A stretch of DNA of 64,000 nt from Methanobacterium sp. (GTDB taxonomy: Archaea > Methanobacteriota > Methanobacteria > Methanobacteriales > Methanobacteriaceae): positions 1 through 64,000 of the forward strand of contig JASEIM010000011.1 in the NCBI GenBank assembly GCA_030017655.1, given 5' to 3'. A program made the position numbers and the translations under genes. This document shows positions 37,537 through 47,124 of the stretch, one piece after another. The first letter of the stretch is position 1. The number at the start of each line of letters is the position of its first letter. Under the pieces are notes generated by a model that saw nothing but the letters and a program-made list of their open reading frames with translations, ran no database searches and had not been told where the DNA came from.

Positions 37537-38778
37537 TTATTTAAAAAGTTCTCTTATTTCAGAATGAGTTTTATCTTTAATTCCAAGTTCTGTTATAGCT
37601 TCTCCATAAGATGCATTAATTACTTTGAATTCAGCCCTGACTATCCCTCTAAAAGCACCATATCCCATTACTTTACCATAATTTTCTGTTATAATATCAA
37701 TTATTTTACTGAAATCAGTTATTAGTGTATTCGCTCTTTCATCTAAAGGAATATTCTCCGCATTTTCTCTTATTTTATCAAAATCAATTGCAGAGTTGCT
37801 TCCCACTTCAACATCTTTTAAAAGACTTTTGCAATCTTCAACAGGTAAAAATCTTCTTATAAGCCCTCTTGCTGGTGCTACCCCCATAATTTTACTTGCA
37901 CCAATTGACATCGCCAAAAATATGGCTTCATAAATATCTAAAATTAGTTCCGACTTCTCTTTATCTCCCTGAGGAACTATGACATTTTTCGGTAAATCAG
38001 GGAAAGAAATCGGAGGTCTGATAACTGGAAGAGGAGCAGAAGACTCTGAAGCTTCTTCTTTAATTTCTTCTTGAGACTCTGAAATTTCAGTTTCTAATTT
38101 TTCTGTTATTTCTGACCCTTCACCTGTTTCTTCTCCATGAAGAGATTCTAATTCAAGCATCTTTGCAAGTTCTTCTTCAGCTTCTTTAGAATCCAGAGCT
38201 TTAACTTCTTCTGACTCTAATATATCCTCTACGTTTTCAGTTCCTGTAACTTTGCTGAATGCTTCTTTTACTCCTTCAGTTTCAACCAGTTCATCAACTA
38301 TCTCAGCAGCCTCTTCTTTACTAATGTTTTCGACTTTTATACGTTTGTCAATTTCTGTTTTTTCAGGGATTGGGGCAGGAATTTCCTCTAATGATTCAGA
38401 AGGGATCAGATCTTTTGTGAGTTTAACTATTTCATCTGCAGATCTTTTAGCTGAAATCCTTACCAAACCTATATTTGCTGAAATATTCATCAATATAATA
38501 AAATGCACATTTTCCAGATGTAAAAAAAGAGCCTTTCCTCCTTCTGATTCCACCAATACTCCTTCTATTTCCCCTTGATTGGCCGAATTAAGTAGTCTTT
38601 TCGATGAACTTGTAATTACATGTGCCATCGGACCAAAAAGAGCAATATCAGAATTCTGTGACATACTGTGGCTAATAATATCTCCATTACCGTCAGCTAT
38701 TAAACTACCTTCTATACCCTCAATCTTATTTAAATCAATTAATATTTTAGTTAACTGAGTTTCAATTTTTGAGTCCAT
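37537..38778 (-). CDS. Large roadblock/LC7-domain protein with unknown C-terminal domain
   Basis: The N-terminal about 115 residues form a roadblock/LC7 domain (LNKIEGIEGSLIADGNGDII, LFLHLENVHFIILMNISANI, GLVRISAKRSADEIVKLT), very like the stand-alone roadblock protein at 49361-49708. An acidic linker rich in Glu and Ser follows (about 130-265). The C-terminal about 140 residues (SELILDIYEAIFLAMSIGAS, GVAPARGLIRRFLP, VMGYGAFRGIVRAEF) are not a domain I know. Roadblock proteins regulate small GTPases and polarity in bacteria and archaea. It is monocistronic, with 270-base AT-rich gaps on the upstream and downstream sides. Confidence 0.7.
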   Translation of the reverse strand: MDSKIETQLTKILIDLNKIEGIEGSLIADGNGDIISHSMSQNSDIALFGPMAHVITSSSKRLLNSANQGEIEGVLVESEGGKALFLHLENVHFIILMNISANIGLVRISAKRSADEIVKLTKDLIPSESLEEIPAPIPEKTEIDKRIKVENISKEEAAEIVDELVETEGVKEAFSKVTGTENVEDILESEEVKALDSKEAEEELAKMLELESLHGEETGEGSEITEKLETEISESQEEIKEEASESSAPLPVIRPPISFPDLPKNVIVPQGDKEKSELILDIYEAIFLAMSIGASKIMGVAPARGLIRRFLPVEDCKSLLKDVEVGSNSAIDFDKIRENAENIPLDERANTLITDFSKIIDIITENYGKVMGYGAFRGIVRAEFKVINASYGEAITELGIKDKTHSEIRELFK

Positions 38779-38994
38779 ATAACCACTTTGATATTATGCA
38801 AAAACTCTATCTATTTTTTATGTTTATGCTTATTAATATATCTCAAAACTATATTTAAATCCAACATGGATTATTTAAGATAGATATTTAATTGAAATAT
38901 TTTAAAAATCCTCTAATTGAAAATAAGCGTTTAAATATCTGAAAAAAAGAAATCTAGTTTAAAAAATGAAAAAATAGAGATTAAAGCATTTTAG

Positions 38995-40443
38995 CTATAA
39001 TATATGTCTCTTTAAAAGTTCCCCATTGCTATCATGTATATCTACAAGTAATGGTGATTCTCCATTAATCATGTGAGTAGCACATGAAAGACAAGGGTCA
39101 TAAGCCCTTATAATCATTTCAAGCTGGTTTTTAAGGCCCTCAGAAACTTCTTCACCTTTTATCATGGCTTTAGCTGTTTCTCTTACGCCTATATCCATTG
39201 AAAGGTTGTTCTGACCTGTTGAAACTATGAGGTTTGCACGCTTTATAAATCCGGCTGCATCTGTTTCATAATCATGGATTAAAATTCCTCTGGTAGCTTC
39301 AATCATTCCAACTCCCCTCCTGATTTCGCTGGATTCTTTTGCTTCAGCTTTGGTCATCAACGGCTCAGAAATACCCTGTCTTAAATCTGTACCTGTTATT
39401 GAACTATCTTCAAGAAGTTCTACAGCTTTTTCAGATGCATACATTAATTCTATCAGACGTGCATAGTGATACAGAAGAGGATTTTGAGCTATTCCATATT
39501 TTTCTTTGTATTCTGCAAATAATTCTGATGCTTTTTCGGTTGGAACATTCTGTGCTATGTTTAATCTGGCAAGTGGTCCTACTCTGTAATTTCCTTCTGG
39601 GAATCCTATTTGTTTTAAGTATGGGAATTTAAGATATGACCATGGCTGTACTTTTTCTTCAATGTAATCTAAGTAATCGTCTGCATTAAATTCATAAACA
39701 GAGTTACCATCTTTATCAATGATTTTAGCTGGCGCATCGTAAAATTCAATATTACCATTATTACTTAAAGCACCGAAATGAGTTTCAACAGGGCCTAAAA
39801 GTTCTATTGCTTCACTGTATTGTTCGAATAATGGCTTAGTTACTTCAACACCTTTTTCAACAAGCCCTACAGCATTTTTAGCTTCTTCTAATAGTTTAGT
39901 TCTTTCCTCTTCGGTTATTCCTTTGGATTGACCTCCAGGTATGGCTGTAACAGGACTGATTGGTTTACCTCCAACCGCACTTGTTATTACCTGACCGATT
40001 TTTCTGGTTTCAATTGCCATTTTTGCAAGTGCAGGATCATTTTTAAGAATTCCAACGACATTTCTAAGTGCAGGATCAGATTCAGGACCCATTACAAGGT
40101 CAGGAGCTCCCAGGAAATAGAAGTGAAGTGAATGGGAGTGAATGTATTGGCCAAGAAGCATTAATTCCCTTAATTTTTTAGCTGTTTCTGGTGGCTGCAA
40201 TCCAAAAACCTGATCTGTAGCCTTAGCTGAAGCTAAATGGTGCGCTGTTTGGCATATACCACATATACGAGGAGTGATACGTGGTGCTTCTTCTACCGCG
40301 GCTCCTTCTAAAAATTTCTCAAAACCCCTTATTTCCATAACGTGAAAATGAGCATCATTAACATTTCCAGAATCATCCAGTTGAACCGTGATTTTTGCAT
40401 GTCCTTCAATTCTGGTTACAGGACTAATTTCTATATTTTTCAT
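38995..40443 (-). CDS. mvhA: [NiFe] hydrogenase large subunit, Mvh-like (group 3)
   Basis: The 482 residues contain the N-terminal nickel ligand box RICGICQTAHH and the C-terminal box DPCLSCATH. The 25 residues after that His form the tail removed during maturation. The start MKNIEISPVTRIEGHAKITV matches F420-non-reducing hydrogenases. The ATG overlaps the small-subunit stop (ATGA) with GAGGTGAAAAG upstream. Unlike a normal mvhDGA set, no mvhD precedes it; a V4R-like protein and a ferredoxin do. The electron acceptor is therefore more likely ferredoxin than heterodisulfide reductase. Confidence 0.88.
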   Translation of the reverse strand: MKNIEISPVTRIEGHAKITVQLDDSGNVNDAHFHVMEIRGFEKFLEGAAVEEAPRITPRICGICQTAHHLASAKATDQVFGLQPPETAKKLRELMLLGQYIHSHSLHFYFLGAPDLVMGPESDPALRNVVGILKNDPALAKMAIETRKIGQVITSAVGGKPISPVTAIPGGQSKGITEEERTKLLEEAKNAVGLVEKGVEVTKPLFEQYSEAIELLGPVETHFGALSNNGNIEFYDAPAKIIDKDGNSVYEFNADDYLDYIEEKVQPWSYLKFPYLKQIGFPEGNYRVGPLARLNIAQNVPTEKASELFAEYKEKYGIAQNPLLYHYARLIELMYASEKAVELLEDSSITGTDLRQGISEPLMTKAEAKESSEIRRGVGMIEATRGILIHDYETDAAGFIKRANLIVSTGQNNLSMDIGVRETAKAMIKGEEVSEGLKNQLEMIIRAYDPCLSCATHMINGESPLLVDIHDSNGELLKRHIL

Positions 40444-41363
40444 CTTTTCACCTCTTTCTTAACCAATTGAGGAATCTTAGAAACCAGTTTTTCCTCCATT
40501 ATTGTGCTTCCAATAACGAATCCATAAATTAAATGCCCCATATCATACATCTGTTTTTCAACATCTTTTTCCGGCATTTTAGAAAGGTGTGCAATCCTTT
40601 TAATAACTCCATTATATACATCGTGGCTAGGCTCTCTTAGAATGTCTAATGAAGGACCTCCACATCCATGACATTGAACTCCAGCCTGTGTACAAAGTGC
40701 ACCACATCTTCCAAGAGTTACAGAACCAAGACATACATATCCCTGGCTTAGGAAACATTGCTGAGGATCAGGGTCTCCTTCAACTCTTCTGTGGATTTTA
40801 TCAAATTCAACGTGGTCCATCCATCTCTGGCAATCGGCGCATACAGTCTTTTTAGGAACATCTGGAGTTTCTCCATTTATTAGAGGTATTAATATGTCTC
40901 CTGTTAATTTTTCCTTAGGAGGACATCCTGGAATATAATAATCAACTTCTGTAAAATCTCCTGCAGGGTGAACGATAGGTAGTAACTTAGGTACTACTTC
41001 TGAAGGTACTTCAGCAGATTCAGTACTCGGATTATCTGTGTAAGTACGTGATGTAACCTCTTCAGGATTGAATAAGTCCGCCATTCCTGTAATACCACCA
41101 TAACATGCGCAAGTTCCATATGCTATTAGTGTTTTTGATTTGTTTCTTAGTTCTTCAAGCCTTTCTTTATTTTCTTCGTTTCTAATAGAACCAGAAACTA
41201 TTGCAATATCTACATCATCAGGTATTTCTTTAGCATCTACTAATACTGGACAATAAACTATATCTGCTTTTTCTAGTATCTTTAGTAGATCCTCGTGTAA
41301 ATCAAGAATGGAAATTTCACATCCTGCACAGCTTGCAAGTGCTTCCATTGCAATTTTAACCAT
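40440..41363 (-). CDS. mvhG: [NiFe] hydrogenase small subunit, Mvh-like
   Basis: The 307-residue subunit carries Fe-S clusters from the NiFe site outward. The proximal cluster ligands are visible in ASCAGCEISILDLHED, GTCACYGGITG and VDYYIPGCPPKEK. Further Cys follow in TVCADCQRW, QCFLSQGYVCLG, RCGALCTQAGVQCHGCGG for the medial and distal clusters. There is no Tat signal, so the enzyme is cytosolic. The start overlaps the preceding stop (TAATG). Confidence 0.9.
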   Translation of the reverse strand: MVKIAMEALASCAGCEISILDLHEDLLKILEKADIVYCPVLVDAKEIPDDVDIAIVSGSIRNEENKERLEELRNKSKTLIAYGTCACYGGITGMADLFNPEEVTSRTYTDNPSTESAEVPSEVVPKLLPIVHPAGDFTEVDYYIPGCPPKEKLTGDILIPLINGETPDVPKKTVCADCQRWMDHVEFDKIHRRVEGDPDPQQCFLSQGYVCLGSVTLGRCGALCTQAGVQCHGCGGPSLDILREPSHDVYNGVIKRIAHLSKMPEKDVEKQMYDMGHLIYGFVIGSTIMEEKLVSKIPQLVKKEVKR

Positions 41364-41911
41364 TATTTACCACCCCATTTTATAGTTAGGGTCTTAAGAC
41401 ATGCATTTGGTCCTATGTGATCTATATCTAGTTTTCCTTTGATATCCATAACTTCTTCTACTGCTCCAACCATATATCCATATAAAAGATAGCATAATGG
41501 CCCTTTTTGAGGCAGTCCTGTTCTTCTAAGTGCCTGTCTTACAACACAATCACTAAATAAAAGTTTTACAGATGTTTCACCATTGCCTTCAATTGTATAT
41601 TCATCCTGACCAGATGGCTTCCACATTTCAAAATAAAATTCTTTACCTAATACATCGCCCATTTCCCAAAGAGCCTTTTCGACATCGTCTGTTTTTTCCA
41701 TTAATTTACCGGCTTCATGTCCCATTCTTTTTCCAGCCTGATAAACAATAGCATTGGCTCCACGACCTGAAACTTGCTCTAATGCACTGGACATAGATCC
41801 TATAAATTTCATAAGAACGTGCAGAGCTTCTTCATAATCGTCAATGTCTCCTCCAGTTTCTTTAGGAATTAATTCAGGTTTAAAATTTCCTCTTATATCT
41901 TCAATTTCCAT
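41363..41911 (-). CDS. V4R/hydrocarbon-binding-like protein in the hydrogenase operon
   Basis: The 182-residue protein resembles the V4R (4-vinyl reductase) small-molecule binding family: ALEQVSGRGANAIVYQAGKR, MGHEAGKLMEK, VKLLFSDCVVRQALRR, GPLCYLLYGYMVGAVEEVMD and GPNACLKTLTIKW. Three C-terminal Cys (SDC, GPLC, GPNAC) keep the spacing seen in V4R proteins that bind metal or thiol compounds. It lies between ferredoxin and mvhG with overlapping translation, so it is part of the hydrogenase unit as a sensor, chaperone or electron adapter. That role is inference. Confidence 0.7.
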   Translation of the reverse strand: MEIEDIRGNFKPELIPKETGGDIDDYEEALHVLMKFIGSMSSALEQVSGRGANAIVYQAGKRMGHEAGKLMEKTDDVEKALWEMGDVLGKEFYFEMWKPSGQDEYTIEGNGETSVKLLFSDCVVRQALRRTGLPQKGPLCYLLYGYMVGAVEEVMDIKGKLDIDHIGPNACLKTLTIKWGGK

Positions 41912-41922
41912 TATAAATCCCC

Positions 41923-42102
41923 TTATATTATCTTTTCTAAAGCTCTACTTACTTTTCTGTCGATATAAAGTCTTTTAGCCACATGTATATCTTCATGTTC
42001 CAGTGCCTGAGAAGGACAAATTTCATGACATGAAAGACACGCCATACAGTCCACTTCATTCACTACAACCGTTTTTCCATTTTCCTTATCCAGTTCATAC
42101 AC
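41923..42102. repeat. 180-base identical tract shared by the two ferredoxin genes (with 42637-42816)
   Basis: Positions 41923-42102 and 42637-42816 are identical base for base. The identity begins exactly at the stop codon and stops abruptly in the codon before the Asp-Val/Asn-Val difference, after which the 5' 72 bases differ at many positions, including silent ones. Flanks are unrelated. This is the pattern expected of gene conversion. Confidence 0.9.
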
Positions 42103-42174
42103 ATCGTTTGGACAATCTTCAACACAAGATCCGCATCCAACGCATGCCTCTTCATCTACCTTTATTTTTACCAT
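41923..42174 (-). CDS. 2[4Fe-4S] ferredoxin (operon copy)
   Basis: The 83 residues contain two clusters: ACVGCGSCVEDCPNDVYELD and DCMACLSCHEICPSQALEHE, then a basic tail HVAKRLYIDRKVSRALEKII. It probably carries electrons to or from the hydrogenase encoded immediately downstream. GAGGAGTTTAA precedes the ATG. Its last 180 bases are identical to those of the second ferredoxin gene at 42637-42888. Confidence 0.92.
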   Translation of the reverse strand: MVKIKVDEEACVGCGSCVEDCPNDVYELDKENGKTVVVNEVDCMACLSCHEICPSQALEHEDIHVAKRLYIDRKVSRALEKII

Positions 42175-42636
42175 TTAAACTCCTCATTTTTTCCTTTATT
42201 GCCTTTATTTGGTTAAAAAATGAATTGGAATCCTATAAGGACTTTATTAATGATTTATTCCCTTTTTTTGGTTATTAACATTAGACTTTAAATATTTATA
42301 TCTTATATAGACTCTTTTTACTATTAAGGGTTTATATTAATTTTCTATAACTTCTAAAACAAATTAATAAGAAATTATTACGAGATAATAAAAGAATTAG
42401 CTTAATTTTTAAAAATAATAATGTATAAGGTTATTATATTAAATATTCATTGATCAAATAATATCTAAAGATTAAAAGGGAGATTATAATATTTATAATC
42501 TTGATTTAAAATATAATTACATTATTTTTGCAATGAACATTAAAATAACCTTTTTTACAAAATTCATCCCTTTTTATGACAAGAATTATGAAAATCCTTA
42601 TTGCATTATAACAGAACATTCACTAATTATATTTTA
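42175..42636. other. Long AT-rich region between the two ferredoxin genes
   Basis: In these 462 bases no gene is seen. On the minus strand CTATATAAG (42302-42310) is a likely TATA box for the hydrogenase operon, giving a leader of about 100 bases. The rest is almost pure A/T with short runs, and no hairpin element of the A-F type is present. Confidence 0.4.
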
Positions 42637-42888
42637 TTATATTATCTTTTCTAAAGCTCTACTTACTTTTCTGTCGATATAAAGTCTTTTAGCCACATGT
42701 ATATCTTCATGTTCCAGTGCCTGAGAAGGACAAATTTCATGACATGAAAGACACGCCATACAGTCCACTTCATTCACTACAACCGTTTTTCCATTTTCCT
42801 TATCCAGTTCATACACGTTAAGGGGGCAATCTTCAACACATGATCCACACCCAACGCATGCATCTTCGTCTACTATTACTTTTGCCAT
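42637..42888 (-). CDS. 2[4Fe-4S] ferredoxin (upstream copy)
   Basis: This is an 83-residue near copy of the ferredoxin at 41923. It differs only in the first about 25 residues (MAKVIVDEDACVGCGSCVED, then CPLNVYELD against CPNDVYELD). The eight cluster Cys are intact. The ribosome site is weaker than in the operon copy. A separate promoter and long flanks imply separate control of two almost interchangeable electron carriers. Confidence 0.92.
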   Translation of the reverse strand: MAKVIVDEDACVGCGSCVEDCPLNVYELDKENGKTVVVNEVDCMACLSCHEICPSQALEHEDIHVAKRLYIDRKVSRALEKII

Positions 42889-43213
42889 GTTAATCAGTCC
42901 AATTTTTTCTTTAGAGTCTCTGGAAATATTCTTTTAATTTAATTAATTCATTGTTCCATTAAAACTTAAAAAAATAATTCCACAAATTTAATCATTTTTG
43001 GAAAAATCCATATATGAAATTTCTTTACTATTATAGGTTTCGATAAGGATTCTTAATTCTGATAGTTAGTAATAATAAATTTTATGAGATAATAAAATTA
43101 AATAGATTATTATTTAAAGAATTAATGTTTACTGGGGTTTATTTTTTAAAAAATTATATTATTTTATAATAAACATTAAATTGATTATAATTATTAACTA
43201 AACAAAAATAGAA
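42889..43213. promoter_or_regulatory. AT-rich region upstream of the second ferredoxin gene
   Basis: These 325 bases lie between the ferredoxin start and the end of the sortase gene. On the minus strand TTATCGAAACCTATAATAG (about 43030-43048) may hold a TATA element. No gene or repeat is identified. Confidence 0.3.
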
Positions 43214-43819
43214 TTATTTTAATGGACTTGTAGATACCAGTTTACAATGAGTTATATATGCTGCCTGCTTTCTTCCTGGCGGATAACATGTAATGAGCAG
43301 TAATCGTGCTTCTCCATTCTGTTCAAATTGAATAGGGTTCTCTTTGTAATCCCATCTTATGTCTTTACCATTGGAAGTTACTTTGTAAACATATTTTTTG
43401 GATACAATATAATCCTTTATTATGACTTCATCCCCCACATCAAGAGAACCAAGTTTACCAAATAACCCAGAATATTTTGTTCTATGGCTTAATAAGCCAC
43501 ATTCTCCACTTTGACCCGGAAGAACGCTTTCAGGATAATGGTAAACAGTGTTATATCCATTAACAGTATCGGAGCGTATGATTCCATTTACATCTATTTT
43601 TGGAATTATTAATCTAGCACTGATAAAGTTTGTATTACCTTTTATAATTGTAGGATCTAATATGTCCACAGGTGCACTTTTTTTAATTTTATATGTTTCT
43701 ATACTGGCTCGAGCAGCGTTCAATTCCAAAGATTTCTCATAAGCTACAATAATTATACCTGAAGCTATTAAAATACATGCTAAAATAACTATTACTGATA
43801 AAAATTTATACTTACGCAT
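43214..43819 (-). CDS. Sortase
   Basis: The 201-residue protein has one N-terminal membrane helix (FLSVIVILACILIASGIIIV) and an outside sortase domain. The catalytic His is in CGLLSHRTKYS, Cys in LLITCYPPG and Arg in GRKQAAYITH. Sortases join surface proteins carrying a C-terminal sorting signal to a cell wall or to each other. In a pseudomurein-walled archaeon the acceptor is not known. GGTG precedes the ATG. No substrate gene is adjacent. Confidence 0.88.
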   Translation of the reverse strand: MRKYKFLSVIVILACILIASGIIIVAYEKSLELNAARASIETYKIKKSAPVDILDPTIIKGNTNFISARLIIPKIDVNGIIRSDTVNGYNTVYHYPESVLPGQSGECGLLSHRTKYSGLFGKLGSLDVGDEVIIKDYIVSKKYVYKVTSNGKDIRWDYKENPIQFEQNGEARLLLITCYPPGRKQAAYITHCKLVSTSPLK

Positions 43820-43891
43820 TCAAGCACCGCATTATCTTAGTATAGTAATTTATTCACCACATAATATAAACTATAAAGATATTAATTTATA

Positions 43892-44647
43892 TTAAGCATT
43901 TTTATTTACCAATATTTTATTTACTTCTTTTGCAAGCAATGATTTTGATTCCGTTACCCTCCATGGGTCATTTATCCATATACAAAGCATTAATTTAACT
44001 CCTACATCAGAAAGCTCTTTAACTATGACTTTGGGTTTTGGCTTTTTTAAGACCCAGTCACATTTTGAAGCCACATTTTCAAGAGATTTAAGTGTTTTTT
44101 CAAGTTCTTCCTCATAGGGTATTGTAATATCTAAATCTACTCTCCTTAAATCAGATCCAGTATAATTTATATAAGGATTTGTGGAAAAAATAGAATTAGG
44201 AACCGTGATAATTTTTTTATCGTATGTCTGTATTGTGGTGAGCCTTAAACCCATTTTAATAACTTTTCCTTTTTTATTAGATACTTCTATAATATCTCCA
44301 ACTCTGAAACTTTTATCTGCAATTACAAACATTCCTGAAATGAAATTTGCTATTATATCTCTGGCAGCAAACCCAACAGCAATACCTACAATCCCAAAGC
44401 TTAAAGCAATTGCAGTTATGTCTATCCCTAATTGTTTAAGAATCACTGTTATGACAATTGCAATAATTGTATATTTAATAATCTCCCTGAGGACTTGAAT
44501 TAGTGTTACATCTACATCCAGCCGGGTTCCTGTTTTTTTAAGGAAATATGTAAACCATCTAATTATTATAAAACCCACTATTAGTGTTATTGCAATTACA
44601 ATAATATCATAAATCTCTATACTTGATAGAAATGAGTCTATTGTCAT
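43892..44647 (-). CDS. MscS-family mechanosensitive channel
   Basis: The 251 residues have two to three N-terminal membrane helices (IIVIAITLIVGFIIIRWFTY; YTIIAIVITVILKQLGI), the pore helix LSFGIVGIAVGFAARDIIAN rich in Gly and Ala, and the beta domain with FRVGDIIEVSNKKGKV and VPNSIFSTNPYINYTG. The length matches compact MscS channels that release solutes on osmotic downshift. It is a single gene between sortase and RNase Z. Confidence 0.93.
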   Translation of the reverse strand: MTIDSFLSSIEIYDIIVIAITLIVGFIIIRWFTYFLKKTGTRLDVDVTLIQVLREIIKYTIIAIVITVILKQLGIDITAIALSFGIVGIAVGFAARDIIANFISGMFVIADKSFRVGDIIEVSNKKGKVIKMGLRLTTIQTYDKKIITVPNSIFSTNPYINYTGSDLRRVDLDITIPYEEELEKTLKSLENVASKCDWVLKKPKPKVIVKELSDVGVKLMLCIWINDPWRVTESKSLLAKEVNKILVNKNA

Positions 44648-44732
44648 TATTTATTATCCTGTTATTTTTCTGATATTATTTCTGCCATCAGTTAAATATT
44701 TTAGTTAAAGAAATGAAACTGGTCATTAATAT

Positions 44733-45641
44733 TCAATCCATACTTCGTTTAACCTCAACATGCATGAAGTCTTCTGCAACCTCAGAATTTTTAAAAATCT
44801 CTTTTGCTTCAGCTTCAAGCGAATTTGACTTCTTATATCTTGTACTTATATGTGTTAAGAATAATTTTTTAACATTAGCTTTCTTTGCAATTTGTGCGGC
44901 CTGTTTAGATGTGGAATGACCTGTTTCGTAAGATTTATCCTCATAAGTACCTTCAAATGTCGATTCATGTATTAAAATATCTGCACCTTCTGCAAATTTC
45001 ACCATCTGCTCAGTTGGACTTGTATCACCAGAATAAACAATTATTCTACCTTTTCTTTCTTCTCCAAGGACCTGATGAGGCATAATTGTTCTATTTTCCA
45101 CATCTACAGGTATTCCTTGCTGTAGTTTTCCAAAATCAGGGCCTGGCTTAACACCAAGTGATAAAGCTTTTTCTTTAATAAATTTCGGTCTTCTTTTTTC
45201 CTCAATTTTATAGGCAAAGTTTAAAACACTGTGTTTCATAGGGCAGCAGCTTATCTTATAATTTTCTTCTTCTAAAATGGTTCCTTCACTAATTTCATGC
45301 ATATATATCTCAAATGTTAAGGAATAATATCCAAAGTTTCTCACATTGTTAATAAGTGGAATAAGCCCTTTAGGGCCAAATATGTGTAACGGTTCCTTCC
45401 TTCCCCTAAAAGCCATTGATTGAATTATCCCTGGAAGTCCGAGTATGTGATCTCCATGAAAATGAGTTAAAAATATTTTGGTGATTTTCATGGGGCTTAT
45501 TTTACTTTTTGACATTTGAAGCTGAGTACCTTCACCACAGTCCAGCAGCATAATTTCTCCAAATGCCTTTAAGGCTATTGCGGAGTGACTTCTATGACTT
45601 GTAGGAATTGCTGATGATGTGCCCAAAAATATAAGTTCCAT
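44733..45641 (-). CDS. rnz: Ribonuclease Z (tRNA 3' endonuclease)
   Basis: This metallo-beta-lactamase enzyme cuts the 3' trailer of pre-tRNA. The zinc motif is FLTHFHGDHILGLPG; further ligands are in CCPMKHSV, VYSGDTSPT and LFLTHISTRY, and the exosite-like region lies around RPKFIKEKALSLGVKPGP. The 302 residues are the short RNase Z form. AAGGTAAGATC precedes the ATG. It is divergent from nadC. Confidence 0.96.
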   Translation of the reverse strand: MELIFLGTSSAIPTSHRSHSAIALKAFGEIMLLDCGEGTQLQMSKSKISPMKITKIFLTHFHGDHILGLPGIIQSMAFRGRKEPLHIFGPKGLIPLINNVRNFGYYSLTFEIYMHEISEGTILEEENYKISCCPMKHSVLNFAYKIEEKRRPKFIKEKALSLGVKPGPDFGKLQQGIPVDVENRTIMPHQVLGEERKGRIIVYSGDTSPTEQMVKFAEGADILIHESTFEGTYEDKSYETGHSTSKQAAQIAKKANVKKLFLTHISTRYKKSNSLEAEAKEIFKNSEVAEDFMHVEVKRSMD

Positions 45642-45753
45642 GATCTTACCTTCAAAATAAATTTTAGATTACTTAATTTTAAAAATTGATTAAAGCATGA
45701 CTTTACAGTTAATATTTATATCTTTTATCTTATATATCTAAATAGGGATAAAT

Positions 45754-46590
<837 letters not shown>

Positions 46591-46869
46591 AATATCAAAT
46601 AAAAATAATTGATCTTTTATATTTTTATTTTATCACATCTTATTTTAGAGATAATTATAATTCAAGGTGTATATAATTTAAATGCACTTATTGAATTCTT
46701 CAAAAGAAGAGCATTATTTAACATTAGATTTATAAGTGTCAATGTTTAAAATGAAACTATATGCCATAATCTTTTACATACAGCATTCTCAATTATTATT
46801 ATTTGGGTTGAGAACAAATATTACAAATTAAGAATTTGCTAGTGAAGTGAAGCTTCCTATGGCTTTCGA

Positions 46870-47093
46870 AAATTGTAGTTTTGATAGTTCCTGAACCCCA
46901 AAATAGAAAATCTTTTGGAGTTATCAAAATTCAGAATGAATTTTGAAACACTCAAAATCAAGATTTTGATGTTTCAAATGCAGAGCATTTGATAACCCCC
47001 ATTATTGAAACTTGCAAAACTTTGTTTTGCGTCCAAACAAATCTAAGCCAACAAAAACTTTGTTTTTGTGGCGTGAAAATCAAAGATTTTCAC
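46870..47093. repeat. Multi-hairpin element F, leader of the extended histone-fold gene
   Basis: This is the richest copy. GTTATCAAA (46920-46928) and TTTGATAAC (46988-46996) can form an outer stem. Inside or alternative to it are CAAAATTC-agaat-GAATTTTG (46925-46945), TTGAAACA/TGTTTCAA (46943-46977) enclosing TCAAAATC-AA-GATTTTGA (46952-46969), and TCAAATGC-AGA-GCATTTGA (46974-46992). After it come GCAAAAC-TTT-GTTTTGC (47014-47030), ACAAAAAC-TTT-GTTTTTGT (47051-47069) and GTGAAAATC-AAA-GATTTTCAC (47073-47093). The mutually exclusive pairings allow switching between folds. The last stem ends 31 bases before the next ATG. The preceding 46591-46869 is AT-rich without features. Confidence 0.75.
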
Positions 47094-47124
47094 AGATTTT
47101 TTGAGGAATAATTGGAGGATTTAA

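Noticed and set aside
42175..42636. Possible third ferredoxin remnant between the two ferredoxin genes
   Set aside because: No Cys-containing frame or similarity to the 180-base tract is present; it is plain AT-rich DNA.
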